64,000 bases of DNA from Microvirga terricola (lineage in GTDB: Bacteria > Pseudomonadota > Alphaproteobacteria > Rhizobiales > Beijerinckiaceae): contig NZ_JAATJS010000001.1 of NCBI RefSeq assembly GCF_011777495.1, positions 496,001-560,000 on the forward strand. Reading direction: 5' to 3'. The notes under the pieces were generated by a model that ran no database searches, was not told the origin of the DNA, and worked only from the letters and a program-made list of their open reading frames with translations. The first letter of the stretch is position 1, and each line of letters begins with the position of its first letter. The translations under genes and the position numbers were made by a program. Below, one piece after another: positions 54,361 through 64,000 of the stretch.

Positions 54361-54447
54361 TTAGATCCGTTCGATGGTCCGCCCTGCAACAAGCTGCTGC
54401 AGGGCCTGCCAGGGGCCAAACATGCGTTGCAGAATTCGCTTGTACAT
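54361..54447 (-). CDS. Candidate 28-residue small protein
   Basis: The frame MYKRILQRMFGPWQALQQLV then AGRTIERI starts at ATG 54447, with gggagggctgc giving a strong ribosome-binding site. The sequence is amphipathic-helical with a basic N-terminus. It lies in the 402-base space between the ABC-F and DUF3800 genes, on the ABC-F strand. The remaining bases (54202-54360 and 54448-54603) show no other gene. It has no family I know; conservation in related genomes would decide it. Confidence 0.5.
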   Translation of the reverse strand: MYKRILQRMFGPWQALQQLVAGRTIERI

Positions 54448-54603
54448 GCAGCCCTCCCTGGTTCGTGTGGCGGATCGAGAAACTTAAGCATGATTTTTGA
54501 ACGTTTCAACTCAAATCGAGAATTCAAGCGGACTTAATTCTTTGTGGGATAAGCGCTGTAGGTGGCTTTTTCCCAAGCTGAGTCATCGTTTAGCGTAAGC
54601 GGC

Positions 54604-55398
54604 ATGACTCATAGTTTTGTCGCTTACATTGATGAATCCGGAGATGATGGGATCGGAAATTTTCGCCAGCCCGGAGCACATGGCGGTTCATCAAGTTGGC
54701 TTGTGATTTCTGCCTGCGTTTTTCGCAAGTCGTTTGATCTGGACGCTGTTGGTTGGCGTGATGAAATCTCCGCCTTGATGCCGGAGAAACGAAAAAGAAC
54801 TATACATTTTGCACACATGGCCCATGGGCAAAAACTTGCCGCCTGCAGGAGCCTCGCAGCACGTCCAATTCGCTCTTTGAGTATTCTCTCGAATAAAACG
54901 ACTATTCCGGACGGCACATATACCGATAAAAATCAGCTCTATTTCTATTTGACTCGTTATTTGATTGAGAGACTTTCCTGGCTTTGCCGAGATTTGCGTC
55001 CACGCGTACCACAAGGCGATGGAAGAGTTATGATCACCTTTTCCCGCCGCGGCGGCATGTCATACCCAGATTTTAGGTCGTATTTGGAGCGCTTAAGAAG
55101 TGCCCAAGATAACGATGTAAAAATTCACTGGCCGGTTATCGATATAGACGGCATCGATGCAAAAGATCACTCTACCCACGCAGGCCTTCAATTAGCTGAT
55201 GTAGTTGCTTCGGCTTTCGCAAGCGGGGTTGAGGCTGACAAGTATGGGAATTGCGAGTCGCGATATGCGGAGCTTCTAAAGCGGACGGTTTACGAGCGGA
55301 ATGGCAACTATCTGAGTTACGGGCTTAAGCTCGTACCGCGGCACAATGATATGACGCTTAACGCAGAGCAAAGACGTTTAATCGATCTTTTTAAATGA
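54604..55398 (+). CDS. DUF3800 domain protein
   Basis: This 264-residue protein starts MTHSFVAYIDESGDDG, the acidic first motif of DUF3800 (an RNase H-like fold). Further marks are HFAHMAHGQKLAACRSLA, KNQLYFYLTRYLIERLSWLC and the late LQLADVVASAFASGVE. DUF3800 proteins are widespread, often in mobile or defence contexts, and are thought to be nucleases, though few are characterised. The gene is richer in A+T than its neighbours, and both flanking spaces are AT-rich, which suggests acquisition by transfer. I see no partner gene. Confidence 0.85.
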   Translation: MTHSFVAYIDESGDDGIGNFRQPGAHGGSSSWLVISACVFRKSFDLDAVGWRDEISALMPEKRKRTIHFAHMAHGQKLAACRSLAARPIRSLSILSNKTTIPDGTYTDKNQLYFYLTRYLIERLSWLCRDLRPRVPQGDGRVMITFSRRGGMSYPDFRSYLERLRSAQDNDVKIHWPVIDIDGIDAKDHSTHAGLQLADVVASAFASGVEADKYGNCESRYAELLKRTVYERNGNYLSYGLKLVPRHNDMTLNAEQRRLIDLFK

Positions 55399-55594
55399 AG
55401 TCGGCAGCCCCCCGGCCCATAATTGCGATTTCTCGCCTGCAATCTCTCGACTGCTCTGGGTTGCTCCGGCGCATGGCTGCCTTAGCGTTGTATACACGAT
55501 TGATCCCAAGATTTCAAGGATTCTCGCCGAAAAACCAAATACTTAGCTAAACATTTGATCCGACTCGATTTTTTACCGGTGGTAGTTTCTCAAC

Positions 55595-56281
55595 TTAATT
55601 GAGGCCCGCCTTCGGCCTCGTCCCGAAAATCGCGCTGCCCACCCGCACATGCGTCGCCCCGAGTTGGATCGCCGCGTCGTAATCGGCGCTCATGCCCATG
55701 GAGAGAATTGTCAGGCCGTTGCGCTTGGCCAGCGTGTTGAGCATGGCGAAATGCGGGGACGGCGGGTCCTCCGCCGGAGGGATGCACATCAGGCCCTCGA
55801 CGACGAGGCCGTATTTGTTTCGGCAGGCCTCCAGAAACGCGTCGAGCTCGGAAGGCGCGACGCCGCCCTTTTGCGGCTCCTCGCCCGTGTTCACCTGGAC
55901 CAGAAGGCGGGGCTTCTTGCCCTGCTTGGCGATTTCCTTTGCCAGCGCCTCGGCGAGCGAGGGCCGGTCGAGGGTGTGAATCACGTCGAAAAGCTCGACC
56001 GCCTCCTTGGCCTTGTTGGATTGCAGCGGGCCGATGAGGTGGAGTTCGACGCCGGGATAGCGCTTGCGCAGGGCCGGCCACTTGGCCTTCGCCTCCTGCA
56101 CGTAGTTCTCGCCGAACACGCGCTGTCCGGCGGCAAGCACAGGCTCGATGTCTTCCGCCGGGAAGGTTTTGGAGACCGCGACCAGGATCACCGAGGCGGG
56201 ATCGCGCCCGTAATCGCCAGCCCAGCGCTTCACGCTGGCCTGGACCTCTTTCAGGCGTTCGACGGAATCGGTGTCGCTCAT
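55595..56281 (-). CDS. YggS-family pyridoxal phosphate homeostasis protein
   Basis: This 228-residue protein has the PLP-binding Lys in ILVAVSKTFPAEDIE, then FGENYVQEAKAKWPAL, HLIGPLQSNKAKEAVELFD, and GLMCIPPAEDPPSPHFAMLN, with SMGMSADYDAAIQLGATHVR near the end, all standard for the PLPBP/YggS group. It buffers PLP and affects amino-acid balance. It is divergent from leuS. The spacer before it on the other side (55399-55594) is AT-rich and empty. Confidence 0.95.
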   Translation of the reverse strand: MSDTDSVERLKEVQASVKRWAGDYGRDPASVILVAVSKTFPAEDIEPVLAAGQRVFGENYVQEAKAKWPALRKRYPGVELHLIGPLQSNKAKEAVELFDVIHTLDRPSLAEALAKEIAKQGKKPRLLVQVNTGEEPQKGGVAPSELDAFLEACRNKYGLVVEGLMCIPPAEDPPSPHFAMLNTLAKRNGLTILSMGMSADYDAAIQLGATHVRVGSAIFGTRPKAGLN

Positions 56282-56403
56282 GGCGTCTTTAGCCTCCTCT
56301 CGCGCGCGAAGCCGTTGACCGCGCGGATGAGGTGTGTCCTAGTCCGCGCCAACCCGGCGGCGCAAGCTGCCACCATCGCTGTAATGACGGATATCGAAGA
56401 AAA

Positions 56404-59011
<2,608 letters not shown>

Positions 59012-59025
<14 letters not shown>

Positions 59026-59563
59026 CCTCAAGGGCCTGAACTTCACGGGTCTCGCCCGCCTCGCTCTCGCGGCAGGCCTCACGCTCAGCGTCTCCGCCTG
59101 CTTCCGGCCCCTCTACGGGCCGACGGCTTCGGGCGAATCGCTCCAGTCGGTGCTGGCTTCCATCGACGTGCCGGAGGTCAAATGGCCCGATCAGCAGGCG
59201 CGCATCGGCCATTACCTGCGCAGCGAGCTGATCTATGCCCTCAATGGCTCGGGCTCGGCCACGCCGAAGAAATACGTGCTGAACCTGTCGCTTGCTCAGA
59301 CACTCAACACGCCGATCGTCGACGCCCAATCGGGCCGCGCACAATCGGCAACGTTGGTCGGCAATCTGACCTACACGCTGACGACCCCCGACGGCGCCAC
59401 CGTGATCACCAAGGGTACGGCGACCTCGCAGGCCACTTACGACCGGTTCGAGCAGCGTTTCGCAAGCGTGCGCGCCGCGCGCGAGGCGGAGATCCGGCTC
59501 GCAAAAACTCTGACGGAACAGGTCAAGACGCGGCTTGCGGCTACCCTTCAGGCCCGCTCCTGA
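59012..59563 (+). CDS. lptE: LPS-assembly lipoprotein LptE
   Basis: LptE plugs the LptD barrel that inserts lipopolysaccharide into the outer membrane. The 183-residue protein has a lipoprotein signal ([14 protein letters not shown], Cys30 as the lipidated residue) followed by [20 protein letters not shown], the usual alphaproteobacterial start of the mature part. It overlaps leuS by 14 bases, with gaggatcgtga as ribosome-binding site inside leuS, and holA follows after three bases. The leuS-lptE-holA order is conserved in proteobacteria. Confidence 0.93.
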
Positions 59564-59566
59564 TCG

Positions 59567-60586
59567 ATGGTCGCCGTCAAGGCCAATGATGTGGACGGCG
59601 TGCTGCGGCGCGTCGACCCACGCATTGGCGTCTATCTCTTCTATGGACCCGATATCGGCCTGATCAACGAGCGCGCCCGCCTGGTTGCGGAGCGCTCGGT
59701 CGACGATCCCGCCGACCCGTTCCAGCTCATTCGCATCGACGGCGACGACATCGCCTCCGATCCAGCACGGCTGGCGGACGAAGCGGGAACGGTCGGGCTA
59801 TTCGGCGGCAAACGGGCGCTTTGGATCAAGGCAACGTCCCGCAACATCGCACCCGCCGTCGATGCGGTGCTCAAAGGCGAGTTGCAGGACACGGTCATCG
59901 TCATCGAAGGCGGCGACCTCGCCAAAACCGCGCCCTTGCGCACCGTCTGCGAACGCTCGCAACGCGCGCTCGCCCTGCCCTGTTACGGCGATACCGGCCG
60001 CGATCTCGGCGCGGTCGTGGATGAGACCTTGCAGAAAGGTGGCTTCTCACTGAGCCGCGATGCCCGCACCGCCCTTTTGGCCAGCCTCGGCGGCGACCGG
60101 CTCGCCACGCGCGGAGAACTCGCAAAGCTGATGCTCTACGCCCACGGCCAGGGCGAAATCACGCTCGCCGACGTGGACGCGATCATGAGCGACGTTTCGA
60201 GCCTCGCCATGGATGCGGTGGTGGACGCCGCCTTTGCCGGCGAAGGCGCAGGCCTCGAAACCGGCTCCCGCCGTCTGGCGGCCGAGGGTGTCCATGCCTC
60301 ACAAGTGCTGGGCGCGGCCCTGCGCCATGCGCTCACGCTGCTCTCCGCCCGCCTCATCGTCGAGGAAGGCCGCCCCGTCAGCACAGCGGTGGAAAGCCTG
60401 CGCGGCCTGCACTTTCGCCGCAAACCGCTGGTGGAACGCCAGTTGCAGCGCTGGACGAGCGAAAGTCTGAAGCAGGCGATCGCGCAGATCCAGGCGAGCC
60501 TGCTGGATACCCGCCGTCAGGCGGACCTGGCCGATACCATCGCGGCGAAAACACTGCTCGATTTGGCGCGTGCGGCGCGGCGGTGA
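59567..60586 (+). CDS. holA: DNA polymerase III subunit delta
   Basis: HolA opens the sliding clamp as part of the clamp loader. The 339-residue protein has the family opening GVYLFYGPDIGLINERARLV, FGGKRALWIKATSRN, and the C-terminal collar region HFRRKPLVERQLQRWTSESL. It is the last gene of leuS-lptE-holA; the iminopeptidase gene converges nine bases after it. Confidence 0.93.
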   Translation: MVAVKANDVDGVLRRVDPRIGVYLFYGPDIGLINERARLVAERSVDDPADPFQLIRIDGDDIASDPARLADEAGTVGLFGGKRALWIKATSRNIAPAVDAVLKGELQDTVIVIEGGDLAKTAPLRTVCERSQRALALPCYGDTGRDLGAVVDETLQKGGFSLSRDARTALLASLGGDRLATRGELAKLMLYAHGQGEITLADVDAIMSDVSSLAMDAVVDAAFAGEGAGLETGSRRLAAEGVHASQVLGAALRHALTLLSARLIVEEGRPVSTAVESLRGLHFRRKPLVERQLQRWTSESLKQAIAQIQASLLDTRRQADLADTIAAKTLLDLARAARR

Positions 60587-60595
60587 GGCCGCAGT

Positions 60596-61564
60596 TCAGA
60601 CGTGGCGGCGCACAGCGAAACGGTTCGTGGCGGCGACGATCGATTCGGTCATGCCCGGATCACGCGCATCATGGCCGGCCTCGCCGACGACGATGAGTTC
60701 ACTCCCCGGCCAGTGCTCCTTGAGCCGCCAGGGCGTGATGAGCGGACCGCCGATGTCCACGCGGCCATGGATCAGAACGCCAGGAATACTCGCGAGACGG
60801 CCCGCGTTCCGCACCAGAATCCCGTCCACCAGCCAACCTCTGTGGCGCCAATAATGTGTGACGAGGCGGGCGAAGCCCAACCGGAACGCCGCTTGCTCAT
60901 AACGGGGATGGGGCTTGTGGTTAGGATGAACCGCGACGATGGCCATTTCCCAATTGCACCAGTCCCGCGCCGCCTTTTCGTGGACCGCAGGATCGGGATT
61001 CATGAGCAAACGATGGTAGCCTTCGACAAGGCAGCCGTCGCGTTCCGCCTCCCGGACACCGTCGCGAAGGCGGGCCCAAGCTTCGGGAAAGAACATGCCG
61101 ACGCCGCGCGTGATCCAATCGATCTCCGAGGCTGACGTGAGGGCGATGCTGAAGAGCACCATCTCGGTCACACGATCAGGGTGACGTTCGGCATAGGCCA
61201 GCGCCAGCGTCGATCCCCATGATCCGCCGAGCACCAGCCACCGCTCGATTCCGAGATGCTCCCGCAGCCGTTCGATATCGGCCAACAGATGAGCGGTGGT
61301 GTTGGCGGACAAATCGATGCCGGGCTCGCTCGCATGCGGCGTGCTTCGACCGGATCCGCGCTGGTCGAACAGAACGATGCGATAGGCGTCAGGATCGAAG
61401 GACCGTCGCGCGCCGGGAGTACAGCCGGAGCCGGGCCCGCCGTGCAGAACGAGCGCGGGCTTGCCCTCAGGATTGCCGCAGATCTCCCAATAAATGCGAT
61501 GCCCGTCGCCGACATCGAGCATGCCAGCGTCATGGGGTTCGATTTCTGGGTAAAGACCGGTCAT
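60596..61564 (-). CDS. pip: Prolyl aminopeptidase (proline iminopeptidase)
   Basis: This 322-residue alpha/beta-hydrolase removes N-terminal proline from peptides. The nucleophile Ser115 is in LVLGGSWGSTLAL, with HGGPGSGCTP (oxyanion hole), FDQRGSGRSTPHASEP, the acid in IHGRVDIGGP and the His in VGEAGHDARD. These are the S33 family marks. It has no signal peptide and should be cytoplasmic. It follows the dehydratase gene by 28 bases on the same strand. Confidence 0.95.
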   Translation of the reverse strand: MTGLYPEIEPHDAGMLDVGDGHRIYWEICGNPEGKPALVLHGGPGSGCTPGARRSFDPDAYRIVLFDQRGSGRSTPHASEPGIDLSANTTAHLLADIERLREHLGIERWLVLGGSWGSTLALAYAERHPDRVTEMVLFSIALTSASEIDWITRGVGMFFPEAWARLRDGVREAERDGCLVEGYHRLLMNPDPAVHEKAARDWCNWEMAIVAVHPNHKPHPRYEQAAFRLGFARLVTHYWRHRGWLVDGILVRNAGRLASIPGVLIHGRVDIGGPLITPWRLKEHWPGSELIVVGEAGHDARDPGMTESIVAATNRFAVRRHV

Positions 61565-61592
61565 TTTCGAAGCGTCTCAGGGGCCGCTCTCG

Positions 61593-62576
61593 TCAGTCAG
61601 CCAAAAGCCCCGCCAGAGCCTTCGGGTCCACGTTGCCGCCGCTCACAATGATGCCGACGCGCTTGCCGGCGGTGGGAACGACACCGTTCAAAACCGCCGA
61701 CGCCGCAAGGCAGCCGGTGGGTTCGACCACAATCTTCATGCGCTCGAAGAAGAAGCGCATCGTGTCCACCAGCATTGCGTCGGTGACGGTCACCATGTCC
61801 GTCGCCAGAGCGCGGATAATAGGGAAGGTTTTTTGGCCGAGAGAGGGAGTCTGTGCGCCGTCGGCGATGGTTTTCGGCACGCCGATTTTGACGATAGAGC
61901 CGGTCCGAAAAGATTGCTGGCCGTCATTGCCCGCTTCCGGCTCGACGCCGAAAATGCGGCAGTTTGGCGAAAGCGCCTTTGCCGCCAATGCCGAGCCGGC
62001 GAGCAGACCGCCGCCGCCGACACAAGCCACGAGCATATCGAGGGGACCAACCTCTTCGATCAGTTCCTTGGCGGCCGTGCCCTGCCCGGCGATCACGTCG
62101 TTGTGGTCATAAGGTGGGATCTGGGTCAGGCCGCGCTCGGTGGAGAGCCGTCGGCTGATCTCTTCGCGGTCGTCCTTGTAGCGGTCGAAAAGCACGACCT
62201 CCGCGCCATAGGCCTTCGTCGCCGCGATCTTCAGGGGCGGCGCATCCTGTGGCATGATGATGACGGTCGGCACGGATTGCAGCTGGCCCGCATAGGCGAT
62301 GGCCTGGGCATGATTGCCCGAGGAGAAGGCCACGACGCCGTATTTTCTCGCATCGCCCGAAAGCCGCGCAATGGCGTTATAGGCCCCGCGGAACTTAAAG
62401 GCCCCTCCCCGCTGCAGGTTCTCGGCCTTGAAGAACAGCGTCGCGCCGGTTTTCGCGTCCGCCGTGCGTGACGTGAGCACGGGCGTGCGATGGGCGATTC
62501 CCTCGATCCGCCCGGCGGCAGCGACCACGTCCTCATACGTCGGAAGGGCGGGGTTATCTTGACTTTGTGCGCTCAT
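61593..62576 (-). CDS. PLP-dependent threonine/serine dehydratase-like enzyme
   Basis: This 327-residue fold-type II PLP enzyme has the lysine Lys61 (GGAFKFRGAYNAI), the substrate loop SSGNHAQAIAYAG, the glycine loop VACVGGGGLLAGSALA, and a C-terminal Ser (IVSGGNVD). It lacks the regulatory ACT domain of biosynthetic IlvA. It could be a catabolic threonine dehydratase, a hydroxyaspartate ammonia-lyase or a serine racemase; these cannot be told apart here. It lies between parB and pip on the minus strand. Confidence 0.88.
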   Translation of the reverse strand: MSAQSQDNPALPTYEDVVAAAGRIEGIAHRTPVLTSRTADAKTGATLFFKAENLQRGGAFKFRGAYNAIARLSGDARKYGVVAFSSGNHAQAIAYAGQLQSVPTVIIMPQDAPPLKIAATKAYGAEVVLFDRYKDDREEISRRLSTERGLTQIPPYDHNDVIAGQGTAAKELIEEVGPLDMLVACVGGGGLLAGSALAAKALSPNCRIFGVEPEAGNDGQQSFRTGSIVKIGVPKTIADGAQTPSLGQKTFPIIRALATDMVTVTDAMLVDTMRFFFERMKIVVEPTGCLAASAVLNGVVPTAGKRVGIIVSGGNVDPKALAGLLAD

Positions 62577-62619
62577 GGTCTTCCCTGCCCAACCCTTTGA
62601 TAAATAAGATTTTTCGCGC

Positions 62620-63504
62620 TTACGGATTCAGCCGGCGGCAGAGGCCGTCGAGCTGCTCCAGGGTCTTGTAGCGAATGCGCAATTCGCCGCCGTCGCCCTT
62701 GTGGTCGATGGTGACGGCAAGGCCCAGCACGTCCTGCAGCGCCTTTTCGAGGGCGCGGGTGTCGGGGTCCTTTGCCGGCTTCGGCTTGGCCGATTTCGTC
62801 TCGAGCTTGGAAGGCTCGGCGTTATCGGTCTGCGCGATCTCCTCGACCTGGCGTACGCTCAGGCCCGCGCTCATGATCTTTTTGGCGACGCCGAGTGGAT
62901 CCTTCACCGCCAGGAGAGCGCGACCGTGGCCCGCCGTGATCTGGCGGTTGACCAGAAGCGTTTTCACCGAATCCGGCAAGTCGTTGAGACGCATCATATT
63001 GGCGATATGGCTGCGGCTCTTGCCAATGATCTTTGAGAGATTGTCCTGCGTGTAGGAAAACTCGGCCATCAGGCGCGAATAACCCAGCGCCTCTTCGATG
63101 GGGTTGAGGTCCGCGCGCTGGACGTTTTCGAGAATCGCGTATTCGAGCGAGGTCTTGTCGTCGATATCGACCACGACGATCGGCACCTCATGCAGGCCCG
63201 CGACCTGCGAAGCACGCCAGCGCCGCTCGCCCGCCACGATTTCGTAAGCATCCGCCTTGTTCGGCACGGGACGCACGACGATGGGCTGGATAATGCCGCG
63301 ATCCTTGATGGACTGCGCCAGCTCCTGCAGCTCGCCATCCTCAAAATGCTTGCGCGGGTTGCGCGGGTTGGGGCGCAAGAACTCCACCGGCACCTTGCGC
63401 TGGCCCTTGCCGCCGCCGCGCTCGACCGTGCCGATCTCGTCGCCGACCTCCCCGATCAGCGCCGCCAATCCCCGACCCAAACGCGACTTACCTTCTTCTG
63501 CCAT
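62620..63504 (-). CDS. parB: Chromosome partitioning protein ParB
   Basis: ParB binds parS near the origin and spreads as a CTP-dependent clamp. The 294-residue protein starts LGRGLAALIG, then has the ParB nuclease/CTPase motif IVAGERRWRASQVA, ENVQRADLNPIEEALGYSRL, the helix-turn-helix (SYTQDNLSKIIGKSRSHIAN) and a C-terminal dimerisation domain. ATG 63504 is used; an open frame to 63870 overlaps parA. It follows parA by 32 bases. No parS 16-mer was found in the window by eye. Confidence 0.96.
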   Translation of the reverse strand: MAEEGKSRLGRGLAALIGEVGDEIGTVERGGGKGQRKVPVEFLRPNPRNPRKHFEDGELQELAQSIKDRGIIQPIVVRPVPNKADAYEIVAGERRWRASQVAGLHEVPIVVVDIDDKTSLEYAILENVQRADLNPIEEALGYSRLMAEFSYTQDNLSKIIGKSRSHIANMMRLNDLPDSVKTLLVNRQITAGHGRALLAVKDPLGVAKKIMSAGLSVRQVEEIAQTDNAEPSKLETKSAKPKPAKDPDTRALEKALQDVLGLAVTIDHKGDGGELRIRYKTLEQLDGLCRRLNP

Positions 63505-63536
63505 CGGTTTTCTCAATTGCTTTGACTTTTTAACTG

Positions 63537-64000
63537 TCACGCGGCGCGCAAGGCGCGCTCGCGCTGAATGATTTCGGAAGCGAGTCGAAGATAGGCCTGC
63601 GAGCCTGCGCATTTCAGGTCGTAGAGCAGCACCGGCTTGCCGTGCGACGGCGCTTCCGACACACGAACGTTTCGCGGGATCATCGTCTCGTAAACTTTGT
63701 TGCCCATGAACTCGCGCACGTCGGCCACCACCTGGCCTGCCAGGTTGTTGCGCGGGTCGAACATGGTCAGCACCACGCCGTGGATCGACAATTGCGGGTT
63801 CAGGGCCGAGCGGACCTGTTCGACCGTCTTGAGCAACTGGCTGAGGCCTTCCAGCGCGAAAAATTCGCATTGGAGCGGCACCAGAACGGCGTCAGAGGCC
63901 GTGAGCGCATTGATTGTCAAAAGATTTAGCGAAGGCGGGCAGTCGATCAAAACATAGGTAAAGGGATCGCTTACCTCACCGCCCATCAGAGCCTCGATGG
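63537..64000 (-). CDS. parA: Chromosome partitioning ATPase ParA, 3' part (5' end outside window)
   Basis: The frame is open to the window end. The visible 154 codons give the C-terminal half of a ParA/Soj ATPase: YVLIDCPPSLNLLTINALTA (Walker B region), VPLQCEFFALEGLSQLLKTV, GVVLTMFDPRNNLAGQVVAD and YETMIPRNVRVSEAPSHGKP. ParA moves ParB-parS complexes apart using ATP. It is upstream of parB in one operon, the usual order next to the replication origin side of the chromosome. Confidence 0.96.
   Translation of the reverse strand, partial: IEALMGGEVSDPFTYVLIDCPPSLNLLTINALTASDAVLVPLQCEFFALEGLSQLLKTVEQVRSALNPQLSIHGVVLTMFDPRNNLAGQVVADVREFMGNKVYETMIPRNVRVSEAPSHGKPVLLYDLKCAGSQAYLRLASEIIQRERALRAA

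Overview
This 64-kb window is chromosomal DNA from a GC-rich alphaproteobacterium, most likely a member of the Hyphomicrobiales (Rhizobiales). The evidence is the gene orders ffh / chorismate mutase / rpsP-rimM-trmD-rplS / leuC, dapF-mtaB-ftsY-yciB and leuS-lptE-holA beside parB-parA, a CtrA-type box with two GANTC sites upstream of ftsK, and several intergenic palindromes of a type common in this order. The species cannot be named from sequence alone. No rRNA, tRNA, CRISPR array, transposase or phage gene was recognised.

Layout. 1-3.0 kb: the 3' end of one RTX/cadherin-like exported protein gene and a complete second one in tandem. 3.0-11.5 kb: a long minus-strand block with small envelope proteins, a minimal zincin, leuC, rplS, trmD, rimM, rpsP, an unknown gene, chorismate mutase and ffh. 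11.6-20.9 kb: metallo-beta-lactamase-fold protein, two secreted proteins, dapF-mtaB, an RluA-type pseudouridine synthase, ftsY-yciB, a membrane class III cyclase and a YaiI protein. 20.9-25.1 kb: cytochrome c maturation genes ccmA, ccmB, ccmC, ccmD and ccmG, split by an opposite-strand M23 peptidase gene. 25.3-31.7 kb: acnA, then a 1023-residue RTX protein and the remnant of a further RTX C-terminus. 32-38.5 kb: GNAT, ppa, ubiH-like, tesB, and glnK-amtB behind a clear sigma-54 promoter. 38.6-40.6 kb: copper-handling genes (SCO1, a YcnI-PCuAC fusion, a DUF2946-like protein). 40.7-49.4 kb: ftsK, lolA, xth, a chemoreceptor, a cyclic-nucleotide-domain protein, a response regulator and an L,D-transpeptidase. 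49.4-54.2 kb: ATP-grasp enzyme, FkbM methyltransferase, two 2OG-Fe(II) oxygenases and an ABC-F ATPase. 54.6-55.4 kb: a relatively AT-rich DUF3800 gene. 55.6-64 kb: YggS, leuS-lptE-holA, prolyl iminopeptidase, a threonine dehydratase-like enzyme, parB and the 3' part of parA.

Most of the window is core metabolism, translation, protein targeting (both SRP GTPases, Ffh and FtsY), cell division and chromosome segregation. The accessory parts are the RTX family (three proteins and one remnant sharing one C-terminal export module but with no type I secretion genes here), the oxygenase/FkbM group, the copper cassette, the DUF3800 gene and several tiny ORFs with good ribosome-binding sites. The most unusual observations are the homogenised 3' ends of the tandem RTX genes, a palindromic repeat translated into the predicted RimM N-terminus, the regulatory sites before ftsK and glnK, and the three candidate small proteins at 23505, 35049 and 54361.
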